From Paenibacillus amylolyticus (lineage in GTDB: Bacteria > Bacillota > Bacilli > Paenibacillales > Paenibacillaceae), in NCBI RefSeq assembly GCF_003719335.1, contig NZ_RIAS01000005.1, positions 310,001 through 374,000 of the forward strand: a stretch of 64,000 bases of DNA. Direction: 5' to 3'. Each line of letters starts with the position of its first letter. Position 1 is the first letter of the stretch. The position numbers and the translations under genes are program-made. Shown here one piece after another: positions 35,020-45,621 of the stretch. The notes under the pieces were generated by a model. It ran no database searches. It saw only the letters and a list, made by a program, of their open reading frames with translations, and was not told the origin of the DNA.

Positions 35020-35682
35020 TCAGCTGTTTCGTAATAATAGCTCCTCAAGCATGCTTAAATATTCCCTCTTAATCGTTTTCTTGTCTTTTAGCTTTAACAA
35101 TAATTGATAAAAACCTTCCCTATAATCAGAATAATGTGAGATGTTCGCTTTTTCCATCATTGCTGCAAATCGATTTTCAAACTGTTGCGCATCACGCATC
35201 ATGTATTTATAATTCATCACCCATAGTTTCATCAGATGGATCCAATGATCATTTTCAAACTGTGTTTTGTCATAGACCAAATTCCTGTCGGTATTTAGAA
35301 TACCGATATCATAAAATGTAAAAGGGTTATCTCCTCCAATAAATGTGGATATCAAAAATTTATCGGGCATCAGGCTGTTTGCATAGTCATACCAAGCCGG
35401 TTGGAACTTTGCTTTTACACTTTCGGTTACTTCGTACAATGCGATGTCTGGAGTAATATCTTTAATTGATAGCAATATATCTACATCTGAGTAATCGTCT
35501 GAGGTTTGTTCAACACGACTGCCGATTACATCTATTTGGGTTATAAAGGGCAACCCTTCTATGTGGTCTATTAACTGTTCGGTCAAAGCTTCACTATTGG
35601 ATGATCCCACGATATCCCCTCCGATAAGCTCTCTGTATGAAAAGAAACATTCATTTAAATTATGATCGCCTTTCCCTGCCAT
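35020..35682 (-). CDS. Nucleotidyltransferase-fold protein of unknown role
   Basis: The 220-aa protein has the polymerase-beta-type nucleotidyltransferase motif, GSRVEQTSDDYSDVDILLS near residue 53 (GS followed by D-x-D), as in aminoglycoside nucleotidyltransferases and MNT-type antitoxins. The C-terminal part is helical and rich in Lys and Glu. I do not recognise a specific family and no HEPN-type partner is adjacent. It is AT-rich compared with comM next to it, which suggests an accessory gene. Resistance should not be inferred. Confidence 0.6.
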   Translation of the reverse strand: MAGKGDHNLNECFFSYRELIGGDIVGSSNSEALTEQLIDHIEGLPFITQIDVIGSRVEQTSDDYSDVDILLSIKDITPDIALYEVTESVKAKFQPAWYDYANSLMPDKFLISTFIGGDNPFTFYDIGILNTDRNLVYDKTQFENDHWIHLMKLWVMNYKYMMRDAQQFENRFAAMMEKANISHYSDYREGFYQLLLKLKDKKTIKREYLSMLEELLLRNS

Positions 35683-35788
35683 CTCACTTTTGAATGTGTG
35701 CTTGTGTTGCCATCCACGCCGTATATGTACTCCTCATTAACATGTAAGGAGAGTGCATATACGGCTTATATAAGAACGGAATATAGTA

Positions 35789-37399
35789 TTAAAACAAACT
35801 CAAGTCTAACTGCCGATATTGTATGGCTTCCGCCACATGGGCTGTCACAATCTCACCTTCATGATCCAGATCAGCAATGGTTTGTGCCATTTTCATAATT
35901 CGGTCATGGGCACGCATGCTCAGGTTCAGCGTCTGTATCGTTTGATCCAATAACTGCTCTGCTTCACGAGGTAGACGGATTGTTTTCCGTAAAAATGTGC
36001 CAGAGAGCTGACTGTTCCAGCGCACTGAACGGTTCGTGTACCGTTTGGCCTGAATGGAATGGGCTTCCATCACTTTGGCCTGCATCTCGGCAGATGAAGG
36101 AGAAGTACCAGCCATACGCCAATCTCCTGGTGGGGGGACCTCAACTTGGAGATCGATACGATCGAGCAGTGGGCCCGAAATTTTTGCCCTGTATGCTGCT
36201 ACGCGAGCCGGGCTGCAGATACAACGCTGCTCCTCCGCCTGAGCGGATAAATATCCGCAGGGGCAGGGGTTCATCGAACAGGCCAGCATGAATTGAGCGG
36301 GAAAAGTGAACGCAGCCCTTGCCCTACTGATTGTAACCGTCTGATCTTCTAGCGGCTGTCTTAGTACTTCAAGAACCTGACGCTGGAACTCTGGTAGTTC
36401 ATCCAGAAACAAAATTCCGCGATGAGCGAGACTGACCTCGCCTGGCTTTGGAATGCCGCCACCCCCAATCAAGCCTGAGGTAGATATCGTATGATGAGGT
36501 GAGCGAAAAGGTCTGTCAGCGATCAGCCCTTGGGGAGCTTCTTTTAGATGCCCTGCAGCACTTAACACTTTCGTTACTTCAAGCGCTTCTTCTTCCGATA
36601 AAGGGGGTAAAATCGTCGGTAGTCGTTTAATCAACATCGTTTTGCCTGTACCGGGTGGACCAACTAACATGATATTATGCATGCCCGCAGCGGCAATCAT
36701 TAGTGCACGCTTGACATGATGTTGTCCGAGTACGTCACTGTAGTCTTCGTGTGGAGAAGAAAACATTTTTCTACCCTCACTTAACCGTTCACTGGACAGT
36801 CCAGAGATATAGAGGTGACTGTAGTCTTGTAATATGATTGGTCCCGCACTCATTGTTCCCCCTGATGTGTTGCCATTTAATCCTTGGGATGTAGGGGGAT
36901 GTTCAGGAGCGAGGTCCTTCAGATGCCGAAGCCCATAGATCCCGATTCCACGAATCAAACGTGCCTCCTCCACGTTCTCATAAGGAAGCAGAACCGAAGT
37001 AAAGCCTTGCCTTTTGGCTAGATCAACCATGGACAACATACCGGGTACAGGCCGGATTGAACCATCCAGTGCCAGTTCCCCGAGAACTAAAGTGCGTTCC
37101 TGTGGGGGAAGAATAAGCTGACTGCTGGTCGTAAGTAAAGCAATGGCAATAGCAAGATCAAAGGAGGAGCCTTCCTTACGCAGATCAGCTGGGGCCAGAT
37201 TAATCGTAATGCGTTGCAAAGGATACTGATACCCACAGTTTTTAATCGCCGCCCGAACGCGTTCTACCGCCTCTCTGACGGCCGAATCCGGTAGTCCGAT
37301 AATTGAAGTCAGAGGTAAACCATTAGATAAATCCGTTTCAACTTCAATTAATACCCCGTCAATTCCATACAGACATGAGCTATACAACTTTCCGTACAT
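35789..37399 (-). CDS. comM: ComM/YifB family Mg chelatase-like AAA+ ATPase
   Basis: The protein (536 aa from this start) has an N-terminal Lon-protease-like (ChlI) domain with TSIIGLPDSAVREAVERVRAA near residue 30, an AAA+ core with Walker A VGPPGTGKTMLIKRLP (about 240), Walker B GILFLDELPEF (about 320) and a C-terminal Mg-chelatase domain with two CxC-type clusters (CSMNPCPCGY, CICSP). ComM promotes branch migration in natural transformation in proteobacteria. ATG 37399 lies 10 nt after GAGGTG; GTG 37417 overlaps that site. It lies near dprA. Confidence 0.88.
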   Translation of the reverse strand: MYGKLYSSCLYGIDGVLIEVETDLSNGLPLTSIIGLPDSAVREAVERVRAAIKNCGYQYPLQRITINLAPADLRKEGSSFDLAIAIALLTTSSQLILPPQERTLVLGELALDGSIRPVPGMLSMVDLAKRQGFTSVLLPYENVEEARLIRGIGIYGLRHLKDLAPEHPPTSQGLNGNTSGGTMSAGPIILQDYSHLYISGLSSERLSEGRKMFSSPHEDYSDVLGQHHVKRALMIAAAGMHNIMLVGPPGTGKTMLIKRLPTILPPLSEEEALEVTKVLSAAGHLKEAPQGLIADRPFRSPHHTISTSGLIGGGGIPKPGEVSLAHRGILFLDELPEFQRQVLEVLRQPLEDQTVTISRARAAFTFPAQFMLACSMNPCPCGYLSAQAEEQRCICSPARVAAYRAKISGPLLDRIDLQVEVPPPGDWRMAGTSPSSAEMQAKVMEAHSIQAKRYTNRSVRWNSQLSGTFLRKTIRLPREAEQLLDQTIQTLNLSMRAHDRIMKMAQTIADLDHEGEIVTAHVAEAIQYRQLDLSLF

Positions 37400-37809
37400 A
37401 ACAAGGAAACACCTCACTCGAATAGTTGGCTCCGCGCAGGGCGAGCCGGTCTCGAATTAAGGTGCTTCCTCAGCTTCTACTAGCATTTTATATAAAAGGA
37501 ATCAGAGCGTCAACCCGGTGTGAATGGTTATGCAATGAGTTTGTCTGAATCCTGAATTGTTCTAATGATCCTCCCTGGCATAAGTGGGTTATCCGTCCCT
37601 TTTGATCACCTGTAATTATATTTTATACAACTTAATTTAACATGATTAAATAAGAAAGTAAAATAATTTGTGCTCAATTATTCTTTTTTTAATCTATTTT
37701 GTGATAAGATAGTAATAGGGAAACTCAATTCGCCATAAATAAAGGTGAAGCAGCATGATTAACCCAAGAGTTGCAATTTAAAGTACATTAGGCAGGTGAG
37801 ATAGACAAC
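37400..37809. other. Divergent comM-ohrR intergenic region
   Basis: This 410-bp AT-rich gap separates comM from the MarR-family gene. It should hold promoters for both. I see AT-rich blocks such as TTTTATACAACTTAA near 37620 and a possible -10 GATAAG near 37703, but no pair of hexamers and no MarR palindrome that I would defend. Confidence 0.5.
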
Positions 37810-38265
37810 ATGCAGACAGACCGTTTAAAGCTGGATAATCAATTATGCTTCGCCATATACGCTTGTTCACGTGAAATCACAAAATTGTACCAGCCCTATT
37901 TGGAGGTGCTTGGTGTAACGTACTCTCAATATCTGGTTTTAATGGTATTATGGGAGCGGCAGGAATGTACGGTGAAGGAGATTGGCGAGGCCCTATACCT
38001 CGACTCAGGTACGCTGACGCCTCTTCTCAAACGTTTGCAATCAGCTGGTTTCATCCATCGTGAGCGCTCTGCACAAGACGAACGTAAAGTGATGATTACA
38101 CTAACCGATGCAGGACGTGAGCTTAAGAATAAAGCATTATCCATACCTGAAGCCATTCAGGGAGATGCTTGCTTGAACAGCACAGAGTTTGAAATGTTGC
38201 TGGGACAGTTTAAGGGCTTACTTGAGAAAGTTCATGAAACAAATATGAACACCGCAAAAAAATAA
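37810..38265 (+). CDS. ohrR: MarR family regulator, OhrR-like organic peroxide sensor
   Basis: The 151-aa winged-helix protein has the OhrR hallmark LDNQLCFAIYACSREITKLY near the start, with the peroxide-sensing Cys at residue 13, the DNA-binding DSGTLTPLLKRLQSAGF near residue 66 and the wing RSAQDERKVMITLT. A second Cys (Cys121) lies in the C-terminal helix, where two-cysteine OhrR proteins carry their partner Cys. OhrR controls the peroxiredoxin Ohr; no ohr gene is next to it here. ATG 37810 follows AGGTGAG. Confidence 0.8.
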   Translation: MQTDRLKLDNQLCFAIYACSREITKLYQPYLEVLGVTYSQYLVLMVLWERQECTVKEIGEALYLDSGTLTPLLKRLQSAGFIHRERSAQDERKVMITLTDAGRELKNKALSIPEAIQGDACLNSTEFEMLLGQFKGLLEKVHETNMNTAKK

Positions 38266-38287
38266 TAATAAAAGCCTCTAAGTGATG

Positions 38288-38320
38288 AAAAACCTTAGCC
38301 TACTCGGTTGAGGTTTTTTC
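38288..38320 (+). terminator. Rho-independent terminator of ohrR
   Basis: AAAAACCTTAGCC (38288-38300) pairs with GGTTGAGGTTTTT (from 38306), including wobbles, followed by TTC. Confidence 0.85.
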
Positions 38321-38394
38321 CATATATATCCAAGCATTCACAAAAAGGGATCATATCCATATCAAAATACTGTCTATTAACCATTACTTTTTTA

Positions 38395-38423
38395 AGGAAA
38401 GCGTTTTAAAAACATGTTACAAT
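38395..38423 (+). promoter_or_regulatory. sucCD promoter with a cre-like CcpA site
   Basis: TGTTACAAT (38415-38423) is an extended -10 element. Just upstream, AGGAAAGCGTTTTAAA (38395-38410) matches the catabolite-responsive element consensus WTGNAANCGNWNNCAW except at two positions and overlaps the -35 region, which would give repression by CcpA in glucose. The promoter call is stronger than the cre call. Confidence 0.5.
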
Positions 38424-38514
38424 GAATTGGGTTTAAGTGAAAATAGTCAACATATGTCTTTTGTTCGTCTACCAACCCGCCTTGTTGCAGTCATGTTGAT
38501 AGGAGGATTCGAGA

Positions 38515-39675
38515 ATGAATATCCATGAATATCAAGGAAAAGAAGTACTGAAACAGTATGGAGTTACCGTTCCAAATGGAAAGGTTGCTTATACAGTCGA
38601 TGAAGCGGTTGCGGCCGCAGAGGCACTGGGCAGTCCGGTGACTGTAGTTAAAGCGCAGATTCACGCAGGAGGCCGGGGTAAAGCTGGCGGCGTGAAAGTG
38701 GCAAAGAGCTTAGAGGAAGTTCGTGCCTATGCATCCGAAATTTTGGGCAAAGTATTAGTAACCCATCAGACAGGACCAGAAGGTAAAGAAGTAAAACGTC
38801 TTTTGATTGAAGAAGGATGCGATATCCGCAAAGAGTATTATGTGGGTGTTGTTGTCGATCGTGCTACAGGACGTGTAGTCATGATGGCTTCCGAAGAAGG
38901 CGGAACAGAGATCGAGGAAGTCGCTGAAGCTACACCTGAGAAAATTTTCAAAGAGGTTGTTGACCCTGCAATCGGATTGCAAGTGTTCCAAGCTCGCAAG
39001 CTGGCTTACAGCATCAAAATTCCGAATGAACTCGTGAATAAAGCTGTTAAGTTTATGCTTGCGTTGTACAAGGCATTTGTCGAAAAAGATTGCTCCATTG
39101 CCGAAATCAACCCGCTGGTTGTTACCGGAGATGGAAACGTTATCGCGCTGGATGCAAAGCTGAACTTTGACTCCAACGCTCTCTTCCGTCACAAAGATAT
39201 TCAAGAACTTCGTGACCTGGATGAGGAAGATGAAAAAGAAATCGAAGCTTCCAAATATGACCTCAGCTACATAGCGCTTGACGGCAACATCGGCTGTATG
39301 GTTAATGGTGCGGGGCTTGCGATGGCTACGATGGACATCATCAAATATTATGGCGGCGACCCGGCCAACTTCCTTGATGTTGGGGGCGGTGCTACCACGG
39401 AGAAAGTTACAGAAGCATTCAAGATTATTTTGTCTGATGCCAAAGTAGCTGGAATCTTTGTTAACATCTTCGGTGGTATCATGCGTTGTGATGTCATTGC
39501 CAATGGTGTTGTTGAAGCCGCGAAGCAGCTTGGCCTGACTAAACCGCTGGTTGTTCGTCTTGAAGGAACTAACGTGGAACTTGGCAAACGCATTCTGGGT
39601 GAATCCGGATTGAATATCGTTCCTGCTGATTCTATGGCCGATGGTGCACAGAAAATTGTTGCCCTCGTAAAATAA
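38515..39675 (+). CDS. sucC: Succinyl-CoA synthetase beta subunit
   Basis: SucC with SucD makes ATP (or GTP) from succinyl-CoA in the TCA cycle. The 386-aa protein has the ATP-grasp start [17 protein letters not shown], the [12 protein letters not shown] loop near residue 50, [22 protein letters not shown] near 200 and the GGGATTEKV and [11 protein letters not shown] motifs near 300-325. ATG 38515 follows AGGAGG. Confidence 0.97.
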   Translation: MNIHEYQGKEVLKQYGVTVPNGKVAYTVDEAVAAAEALGSPVTVVKAQIHAGGRGKAGGVKVAKSLEEVRAYASEILGKVLVTHQTGPEGKEVKRLLIEEGCDIRKEYYVGVVVDRATGRVVMMASEEGGTEIEEVAEATPEKIFKEVVDPAIGLQVFQARKLAYSIKIPNELVNKAVKFMLALYKAFVEKDCSIAEINPLVVTGDGNVIALDAKLNFDSNALFRHKDIQELRDLDEEDEKEIEASKYDLSYIALDGNIGCMVNGAGLAMATMDIIKYYGGDPANFLDVGGGATTEKVTEAFKIILSDAKVAGIFVNIFGGIMRCDVIANGVVEAAKQLGLTKPLVVRLEGTNVELGKRILGESGLNIVPADSMADGAQKIVALVK

Positions 39676-39738
39676 GTTCATTCCTTCGTACCGGAGCTGT
39701 CCGGGAATTGAAAAATAACCGTAAGGATGTGAAGCAAC

Positions 39739-40668
39739 GTGAGTATTTTGATCGATAAAAATACAAAAGTCATTACGCAAGGCATTACGGGTTCAACGGG
39801 AATGTTCCACACGAAGGGCGCATTGGACTACGGAACCCAAATGGTAGGCGGTGTTACGCCAGGTAAAGGCGGAACCAATGTTGACATCACGCTGGAAGAC
39901 GGTTCAGTAGTCAGCTTGCCGGTATTCAACACGGTGCAGGAAGCGAAGGAGGCTACTGGCGCAACAGCGAGCGTCATCTATGTTCCTCCTGCATTTGCAG
40001 CAGATTCCATTATGGAAGCCGTTGACGCAGAACTGGATTTGGTCATCTGTATTACTGAAGGTATTCCGGTGTTGGATATGGTCAAAGTAGACCGTTTCAT
40101 GGATGGAAAAAATACAGTATTGATTGGTCCTAACTGTCCAGGTGTTATCACACCGGGCGAGTGTAAGATCGGCATTATGCCAGGATACATTCATATGCCA
40201 GGACATGTTGGTGTCGTTTCACGCAGTGGAACACTGACGTACGAGGCTGTTCATCAGCTTACAACTCGTGGTATTGGTCAATCTTCTGCAGTAGGTATCG
40301 GAGGAGACCCAGTTAAAGGCTCCGAGTTCATCGATATCTTGAAACGTTTCAATGAAGATCCACAGACACACGCTGTCATCATGATTGGTGAGATTGGTGG
40401 TACTGCGGAAGAGGATGCAGCAGAATGGGTAGCGGCTAACATGACTAAGCCGGTGGTAGGATTCATCGGTGGTGTTACAGCGCCTCCAGGCAAACGTATG
40501 GGTCATGCAGGTGCGATTATCTCCGGTGGTAAGGGTACAGCCAAAGAGAAAATTGCAAAGCTGGAATCATGCGGTATTAAAGTTGCTCCAACACCAGCCG
40601 AAATGGGTTCCACTTTGGTAAGTGTGCTCGAAGAACGCGGTATTTTGAATTTGTGCACGACACATTAA
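39739..40668 (+). CDS. sucD: Succinyl-CoA synthetase alpha subunit
   Basis: The 309-aa protein binds CoA ([18 protein letters not shown] near residue 17) and carries the phosphohistidine: [17 protein letters not shown] near residue 253. It has [19 protein letters not shown] near 133. GTG 39739 follows AAGGATGTGAAG. A terminator structure at 40747 closes the operon. Confidence 0.97.
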   Translation: MSILIDKNTKVITQGITGSTGMFHTKGALDYGTQMVGGVTPGKGGTNVDITLEDGSVVSLPVFNTVQEAKEATGATASVIYVPPAFAADSIMEAVDAELDLVICITEGIPVLDMVKVDRFMDGKNTVLIGPNCPGVITPGECKIGIMPGYIHMPGHVGVVSRSGTLTYEAVHQLTTRGIGQSSAVGIGGDPVKGSEFIDILKRFNEDPQTHAVIMIGEIGGTAEEDAAEWVAANMTKPVVGFIGGVTAPPGKRMGHAGAIISGGKGTAKEKIAKLESCGIKVAPTPAEMGSTLVSVLEERGILNLCTTH

Positions 40669-40746
40669 TCTGATCCCGTTATAATAGAAGAAACAGCTCG
40701 GAAATGACTCATTTCTGGAGTCGTTTATTCAGGAAACGGTAAAGGT

Positions 40747-40790
40747 AAGCAACCTTTTGTCCTTTAAATAGGGCGAAGGGTTGCTTTTTT
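40747..40790 (+). terminator. Rho-independent terminator downstream of sucCD
   Basis: AAGCAACCTTTTGTCC (40747-40762) pairs with GGGCGAAGGGTTGCTT (40771-40786) with wobbles, followed by TTTTT. A perfect 15-bp palindrome GAAATGA-C-TCATTTC lies before it at 40701-40715. Confidence 0.88.
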
Positions 40791-40912
40791 TGCGTTTTTT
40801 TTTAGAAATGTAGACGAGCCTTAAAGTGCAATTGGCGCAAGCGCTTGCAATTTATCGTTGCTTATCACACAATATGAGGGGAGTTTTTCTCTTCTTTACG
40901 GGAGGCAGAAAC

Positions 40913-42043
40913 ATGGAAGAACGTTGGATTTTGTTTGGGCTCTATGAAATGGAAGGCATCGGGAAGAAAAGTATTGCAAAATTGATAACAGGCCAGCATT
41001 CGTTGCAGGAACTGCTTTATTTTGAGGAAGGAGACTGGATTGAAGCTGGACTGAAAAAAGATCAGGCGACTCGTTTGGCTAGAGAGTTTGATACTGGCTG
41101 GATTGAGAGTAGAAGAGAGCAGGTTTATCATCGCGGGATCGAGGTTATTACTTATCTGGATTCAAATTATCCTATATTAATGAAGGAAACCGCACAGCCG
41201 CCTTGGGTGATGTACGCTCGAGGAGACACTCGGTTATTACATCAACCTTCAATTGCCATGGTAGGAACAAGGATGCCAACCGTTTACGGACGTAAGGTTG
41301 GTGAAAAGCTCGCGGAGCAATTGTCTGATGCGGGATTAACCATTGTAAGTGGACTTGCCAGGGGCATAGATCGTGTGTGTCATGAAGCTGTATTGCGAGC
41401 AAATGGTAAAACTATTGCTGTTTTTGGCACAGGGGTAGATATGGTTTACCCACCGGAAAATACGAGCCTTGCAGAACAAATTGCGGAAACAGGTCTGCTT
41501 TTGTCAGAATACCCTCTGGGAACTAGAGCTCGTCAGGGGCTTTTTCCCGAGCGAAACCGGATTATCGCAGGATTAACATTGGGAACGCTCGTTGTAGAGG
41601 CTGATATACGAAGTGGCTCACTGATTACTGCTGATGCCGCACTGGAGGCAGGCAGGGATGTTTTTGCGGTTCCAGGGCCGATAACCTCGCCGAAGAGTCG
41701 TGGGGCACATAACTTAATTCGTCAGGGGGCCAAATTGGTCACTTGTGCGGCTGATTTATTGGAAGAGTATCATTCGGACTTGCAAAATGCAGAACAACTT
41801 CCTTACAATAGAGGACGTTCGGCAGAAAACGCGAGCTCTGAAGAGCAAGGTTTGTTTCCGGCGGTGGAGCTTTCTACAGACGAACAACGTATTATCGTTT
41901 TACTTGAGCAGGAAGAGCAATCTTTGGATCAACTTATTGAGCAATTAGGTTGGGATTTTGGACATTTACATTCAGTTCTGTTATCTTTAATCATAAAAAA
42001 GCAGATTAGCCAATTACCAGGAACCAAATATGCTAGGGTATGA
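40913..42043 (+). CDS. dprA: DNA-processing protein DprA
   Basis: DprA loads RecA on incoming single strands during transformation. The protein (376 aa from this start) has an N-terminal helical region, a Rossmann core with AMVGTRMPTVYGR near residue 115 and VSGLARGIDRVCHEAVL near 145, VFGTGVDMVYPPEN near 172, FPERNRIIAGL near 220, and a C-terminal winged-helix-like tail. ATG 40913 follows GGGAGG; the upstream frame (from 40826) has no homology. With comM nearby it hints at a DNA-uptake function, not proven. Confidence 0.95.
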   Translation: MEERWILFGLYEMEGIGKKSIAKLITGQHSLQELLYFEEGDWIEAGLKKDQATRLAREFDTGWIESRREQVYHRGIEVITYLDSNYPILMKETAQPPWVMYARGDTRLLHQPSIAMVGTRMPTVYGRKVGEKLAEQLSDAGLTIVSGLARGIDRVCHEAVLRANGKTIAVFGTGVDMVYPPENTSLAEQIAETGLLLSEYPLGTRARQGLFPERNRIIAGLTLGTLVVEADIRSGSLITADAALEAGRDVFAVPGPITSPKSRGAHNLIRQGAKLVTCAADLLEEYHSDLQNAEQLPYNRGRSAENASSEEQGLFPAVELSTDEQRIIVLLEQEEQSLDQLIEQLGWDFGHLHSVLLSLIIKKQISQLPGTKYARV

Positions 42044-42136
42044 CGATGCTGCAACCTGTGCAGTATGTGGAGTATATAATACGAAGTATGAAGTGAAGTA
42101 CATGAACAGTTTCATGACTGAGAGGAGGATGAACCT

Positions 42137-44236
42137 ATGGCGGATGCACTCGTAATCGTGGAGTCGCCCTCAAAGGCGAAGACGATCGGCAAATATTTAG
42201 GTAGCAAGTTCATCGTGAAAGCTTCGATGGGACATGTGCGCGATTTGCCAAAGAGTCAGATCGGCGTTGAGGTAGAGAATGATTTTAATCCGAAATATAT
42301 TACGATCCGCGGCAAAGGTTCAGTATTGAAGGAACTTAAGGATGCACGCAAGAAGGTGAAAAAAGTGTATCTCGCGGCCGACCCCGATCGTGAGGGTGAA
42401 GCCATTGCCTGGCATTTGGCACATGCACTTGAACTGGATGACACGGCGGATTGCCGAGTTGTATTTAATGAAATCACCAAACAAGCGGTTAAGGACGCAT
42501 TCAAAACGCCGCGTAAAATAAATATGGATTTGGTCAATGCACAGCAAGCTAGGCGCATTTTGGATCGGCTCGTTGGGTACAAAATCAGTCCACTATTATG
42601 GAAGAAAGTAAAAAAAGGATTATCAGCAGGACGAGTTCAGTCTGTTGCCGTCAAAATTATTTTGGATCGTGAAAATGAAATTGACGAATTTGAACCGGAA
42701 GAGTACTGGAGCATTACAGCCAAACTGAGTGCAGATGGCAATCCGTTTGAGGCAAAGTTTCATAAGTTGAACGGCACGAAAACAGAGCTTGGCAGTGAGG
42801 CTGAAGTACAGGCGATTTTGAAACAGATCGAAGGAGCTGACTTTACGATCAAGGAAGTGAAGGAGAAAGAGAGAACTCGAAATCCTTCGGCACCCTTTAC
42901 AACAAGTTCACTACAGCAGGAAGCGGCACGTAAACTTAATTTCAGGGCTTCCAAGACGATGTCGGTTGCGCAACAGCTTTATGAAGGTGTAGACCTTGGA
43001 AAAGAAGGCACAGTCGGTCTCATTACGTATATGCGTACAGACTCGACGCGTATTGCTTCTTCTGCGCAGGAAGAAGCCAAAGAATATATCGTTGGAAAGT
43101 ATGGCGAGACATTTGCACCAGAGAGCCCGCGTAACTATTCGAAAAAGGCTTCAAACGCTCAGGACGCCCACGAAGCGATTCGTCCGACTTCCATTTTGCG
43201 TGATCCAGATTCGATTAAATCGTTCATGAGTCGTGATCAGTTCCGCTTATATAAGTTGATTTGGGAACGTTTTGTAGCCAGTCAGATGTCTTCGGCTATT
43301 CTGGATACACTTTCGGTTGATATCGCTGCGGGAGATACAATCTTCCGTGCGGCGGGTTCCAAGGTGCGCTTTCAGGGTTTCATGAAAGTGTATGTAGAAG
43401 GAAACGACGATGGTACAACCGAGGAAGACCGTTTGTTGCCTCCGCTCAAGAGTGGAGATGTGCTGGAGAAGCAGGAGATTGAGCCTAAACAGCACTTTAC
43501 GCAGCCGCCGCCACGTTATACCGAAGCACGGTTGGTTAAAACCTTGGAAGAGCTCGGCATAGGTAGACCGAGTACATATGCGCCGACACTGGAGACCATA
43601 CAGAAACGCGGATATGTTGCGATCGAAGAGAAGAAGTTTATGCCGACAGAGCTGGGAGAGCTGGTCATTGAGCAGATGGAAGAATTTTTCCCGGAAATCC
43701 TGAATGTAGAGTTTACCGCTAATATGGAAGGTGATCTCGACCATGTAGAGGAAGGCTCTGAAGATTGGGTTAAAGTGCTGGCTGAATTCTATGAATCTTT
43801 CGAAAAACGGCTGGAGTTTGCTGAGGAAGAAATGAAAGAGATCGAGATCGAAGACGAGGTGTCGGATGAGATCTGTGAGAAATGTGGCAAGCCGCTCGTG
43901 TATAAACTGGGTCGTTTCGGAAAGTTCCTCGCATGCTCAGGGTTCCCTGACTGCCGCAATACGAAACCGATTATTAAAGACATCGGTGTAACTTGTCCGA
44001 AGTGTAAGGAAGGGCATGTGGTGGAACGCCGCAGTAAAAAAGGACGTATTTTTTATGGCTGTGACAAATATCCGGAATGTGATTTTGTATCTTGGGATAA
44101 ACCTTCCGCTAAACCTTGTCCGAGCTGTGGATCGTTAATGATCGAGAAGCGAAACAAAAAAGGAACAAGATTGCAGTGTACTTCATGTGATCATCAGGAG
44201 CCGGTGGAAGAACCGGAAGATGAATCAACGGATTAG
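42137..44236 (+). CDS. topA: DNA topoisomerase I
   Basis: TopA relaxes negative supercoils. The 699-aa protein has a Toprim domain ([19 protein letters not shown] at residue 3; [15 protein letters not shown] near 80), the active-site Tyr in [12 protein letters not shown] near 300, and three C-terminal zinc ribbons ([24 protein letters not shown]). ATG 42137 follows GAGAGGAGG. The dprA-topA-trmFO order is conserved. Confidence 0.97.
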   Translation: MADALVIVESPSKAKTIGKYLGSKFIVKASMGHVRDLPKSQIGVEVENDFNPKYITIRGKGSVLKELKDARKKVKKVYLAADPDREGEAIAWHLAHALELDDTADCRVVFNEITKQAVKDAFKTPRKINMDLVNAQQARRILDRLVGYKISPLLWKKVKKGLSAGRVQSVAVKIILDRENEIDEFEPEEYWSITAKLSADGNPFEAKFHKLNGTKTELGSEAEVQAILKQIEGADFTIKEVKEKERTRNPSAPFTTSSLQQEAARKLNFRASKTMSVAQQLYEGVDLGKEGTVGLITYMRTDSTRIASSAQEEAKEYIVGKYGETFAPESPRNYSKKASNAQDAHEAIRPTSILRDPDSIKSFMSRDQFRLYKLIWERFVASQMSSAILDTLSVDIAAGDTIFRAAGSKVRFQGFMKVYVEGNDDGTTEEDRLLPPLKSGDVLEKQEIEPKQHFTQPPPRYTEARLVKTLEELGIGRPSTYAPTLETIQKRGYVAIEEKKFMPTELGELVIEQMEEFFPEILNVEFTANMEGDLDHVEEGSEDWVKVLAEFYESFEKRLEFAEEEMKEIEIEDEVSDEICEKCGKPLVYKLGRFGKFLACSGFPDCRNTKPIIKDIGVTCPKCKEGHVVERRSKKGRIFYGCDKYPECDFVSWDKPSAKPCPSCGSLMIEKRNKKGTRLQCTSCDHQEPVEEPEDESTD

Positions 44237-44253
44237 CATAATGATGGGGGTAA

Positions 44254-45597
44254 ATGATTTTGACAAGTGAACAACAAGTAACGGTAATTGGAGCGGGACT
44301 GGCTGGATCAGAAGCGGCGTGGCAGATTGCCAGTCGCGGTGTGCGTGTGAAGTTATATGAGATGAGACCGGTTGTCAAAACACCGGCTCATCATACGGAT
44401 AAATTTGCAGAACTCGTATGCAGTAACTCTCTGCGTGCCAATGGACTGGCGAATGCTGTTGGCGTTCTAAAAGAAGAGATGAGAATGTTGAATTCGCTCG
44501 TACTCGGGGCAGCTGATCGACATGCTGTTCCGGCAGGAGGAGCTTTGGCTGTTGACCGGGATGGCTTCTCGGGTGAGATTACATCGACATTGCATCAACA
44601 TCCGCTGATTGAAGTGGTGAACGAAGAACTAACTTCGTTACCAGAGGACGGGATAGTTGTTGTTGCGACTGGACCACTGACTTCGCCGGCGTTGTCCGAG
44701 CAGATTAAAGCATTAATGGGTGAGGAATACTTCTATTTTTATGATGCTGCTGCTCCGATTATTGAAAAAGATTCCATTGATATGAACAAGGTATACCTTG
44801 CCTCTCGTTATGATAAAGGAGAAGCGGCTTATCTCAACTGTCCCATGACAGAAGAAGAGTTTGATATCTTTTATGAAGCTCTTATTACCGCAGAGGTTGC
44901 TCAGTTAAAAGAGTTCGAAAAGGAAATCTATTTCGAAGGCTGCATGCCGATTGAAGTCATGATGAAACGGGGCAAACAAACAGCATTGTTTGGACCTATG
45001 AAGCCGGTAGGCTTGGTTAACCCGCATACAGGTGAATTGCCTCATGCTGTAGTACAACTTAGACAGGACAATGCAGCGGGAACGTTGTATAATCTGGTGG
45101 GCTTCCAAACGCATTTGAAATGGGGAGAACAAAAACGTGTCTTCTCACTGATTCCAGGTCTTGAAAATGCTGAGTTTGTGCGTTACGGTGTCATGCACCG
45201 GAATACATTTATTAACTCACCGAAGCTGCTTCGTCCAACGTACCAATTCAAAGAGCGTCCTAATTTGTTCTTTGCTGGTCAGATGACAGGGGTAGAAGGA
45301 TATGTTGAATCTGCCGCATCGGGTCTCATTGCCGGCATGAATGCAGCTAAAGCAGCATTAGGACAAGAACTTGTTGTATTGCCGGTAGAAACGACACTAG
45401 GCAGTATGGCTCAATATATTACAACAGCGGATTTCAAACACTTCCAGCCAATGAATGCTAACTTCGGTTTGTTGCCAAAATTGGAAACGAAAATTCGTAA
45501 CAAAAAAGAAAAAAATGAAGCACTTGCAAACCGTGCCCTGGATGGCATCGCCAAGTTTGCTGCTTCAGAAGGTCTAACCGTTCCAGAACGCGTATAA
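44254..45597 (+). CDS. trmFO: tRNA (uracil(54)-C5)-methyltransferase TrmFO
   Basis: TrmFO makes ribothymidine-54 using methylenetetrahydrofolate and FAD. The 447-aa protein has the FAD-binding [14 protein letters not shown] near residue 13, [10 protein letters not shown] near 60, the folate/tRNA segment [15 protein letters not shown] near 225 and [16 protein letters not shown] near 345. ATG 44254 follows GATGGGGG. Confidence 0.96.
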   Translation: MILTSEQQVTVIGAGLAGSEAAWQIASRGVRVKLYEMRPVVKTPAHHTDKFAELVCSNSLRANGLANAVGVLKEEMRMLNSLVLGAADRHAVPAGGALAVDRDGFSGEITSTLHQHPLIEVVNEELTSLPEDGIVVVATGPLTSPALSEQIKALMGEEYFYFYDAAAPIIEKDSIDMNKVYLASRYDKGEAAYLNCPMTEEEFDIFYEALITAEVAQLKEFEKEIYFEGCMPIEVMMKRGKQTALFGPMKPVGLVNPHTGELPHAVVQLRQDNAAGTLYNLVGFQTHLKWGEQKRVFSLIPGLENAEFVRYGVMHRNTFINSPKLLRPTYQFKERPNLFFAGQMTGVEGYVESAASGLIAGMNAAKAALGQELVVLPVETTLGSMAQYITTADFKHFQPMNANFGLLPKLETKIRNKKEKNEALANRALDGIAKFAASEGLTVPERV

Positions 45598-45621
45598 ATT
45601 ATTCGTGGGGGAGCTGATATC

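Noticed and set aside
37600..37800. OhrR operator upstream of ohrR
   Set aside because: AT-rich blocks such as TGTAATTATATTTTATACAA resemble an OhrR box only loosely; no clear inverted repeat.
38755..39780. A 341-codon open frame antisense to sucC
   Set aside because: It mirrors the codon bias of sucC, encodes a Phe/His/Asn-rich sequence without any domain and has no start signal.
40680..40685. TATAAT as promoter of dprA
   Set aside because: A strong terminator lies between it and dprA, so it is more likely tied to a short RNA, if it works at all.
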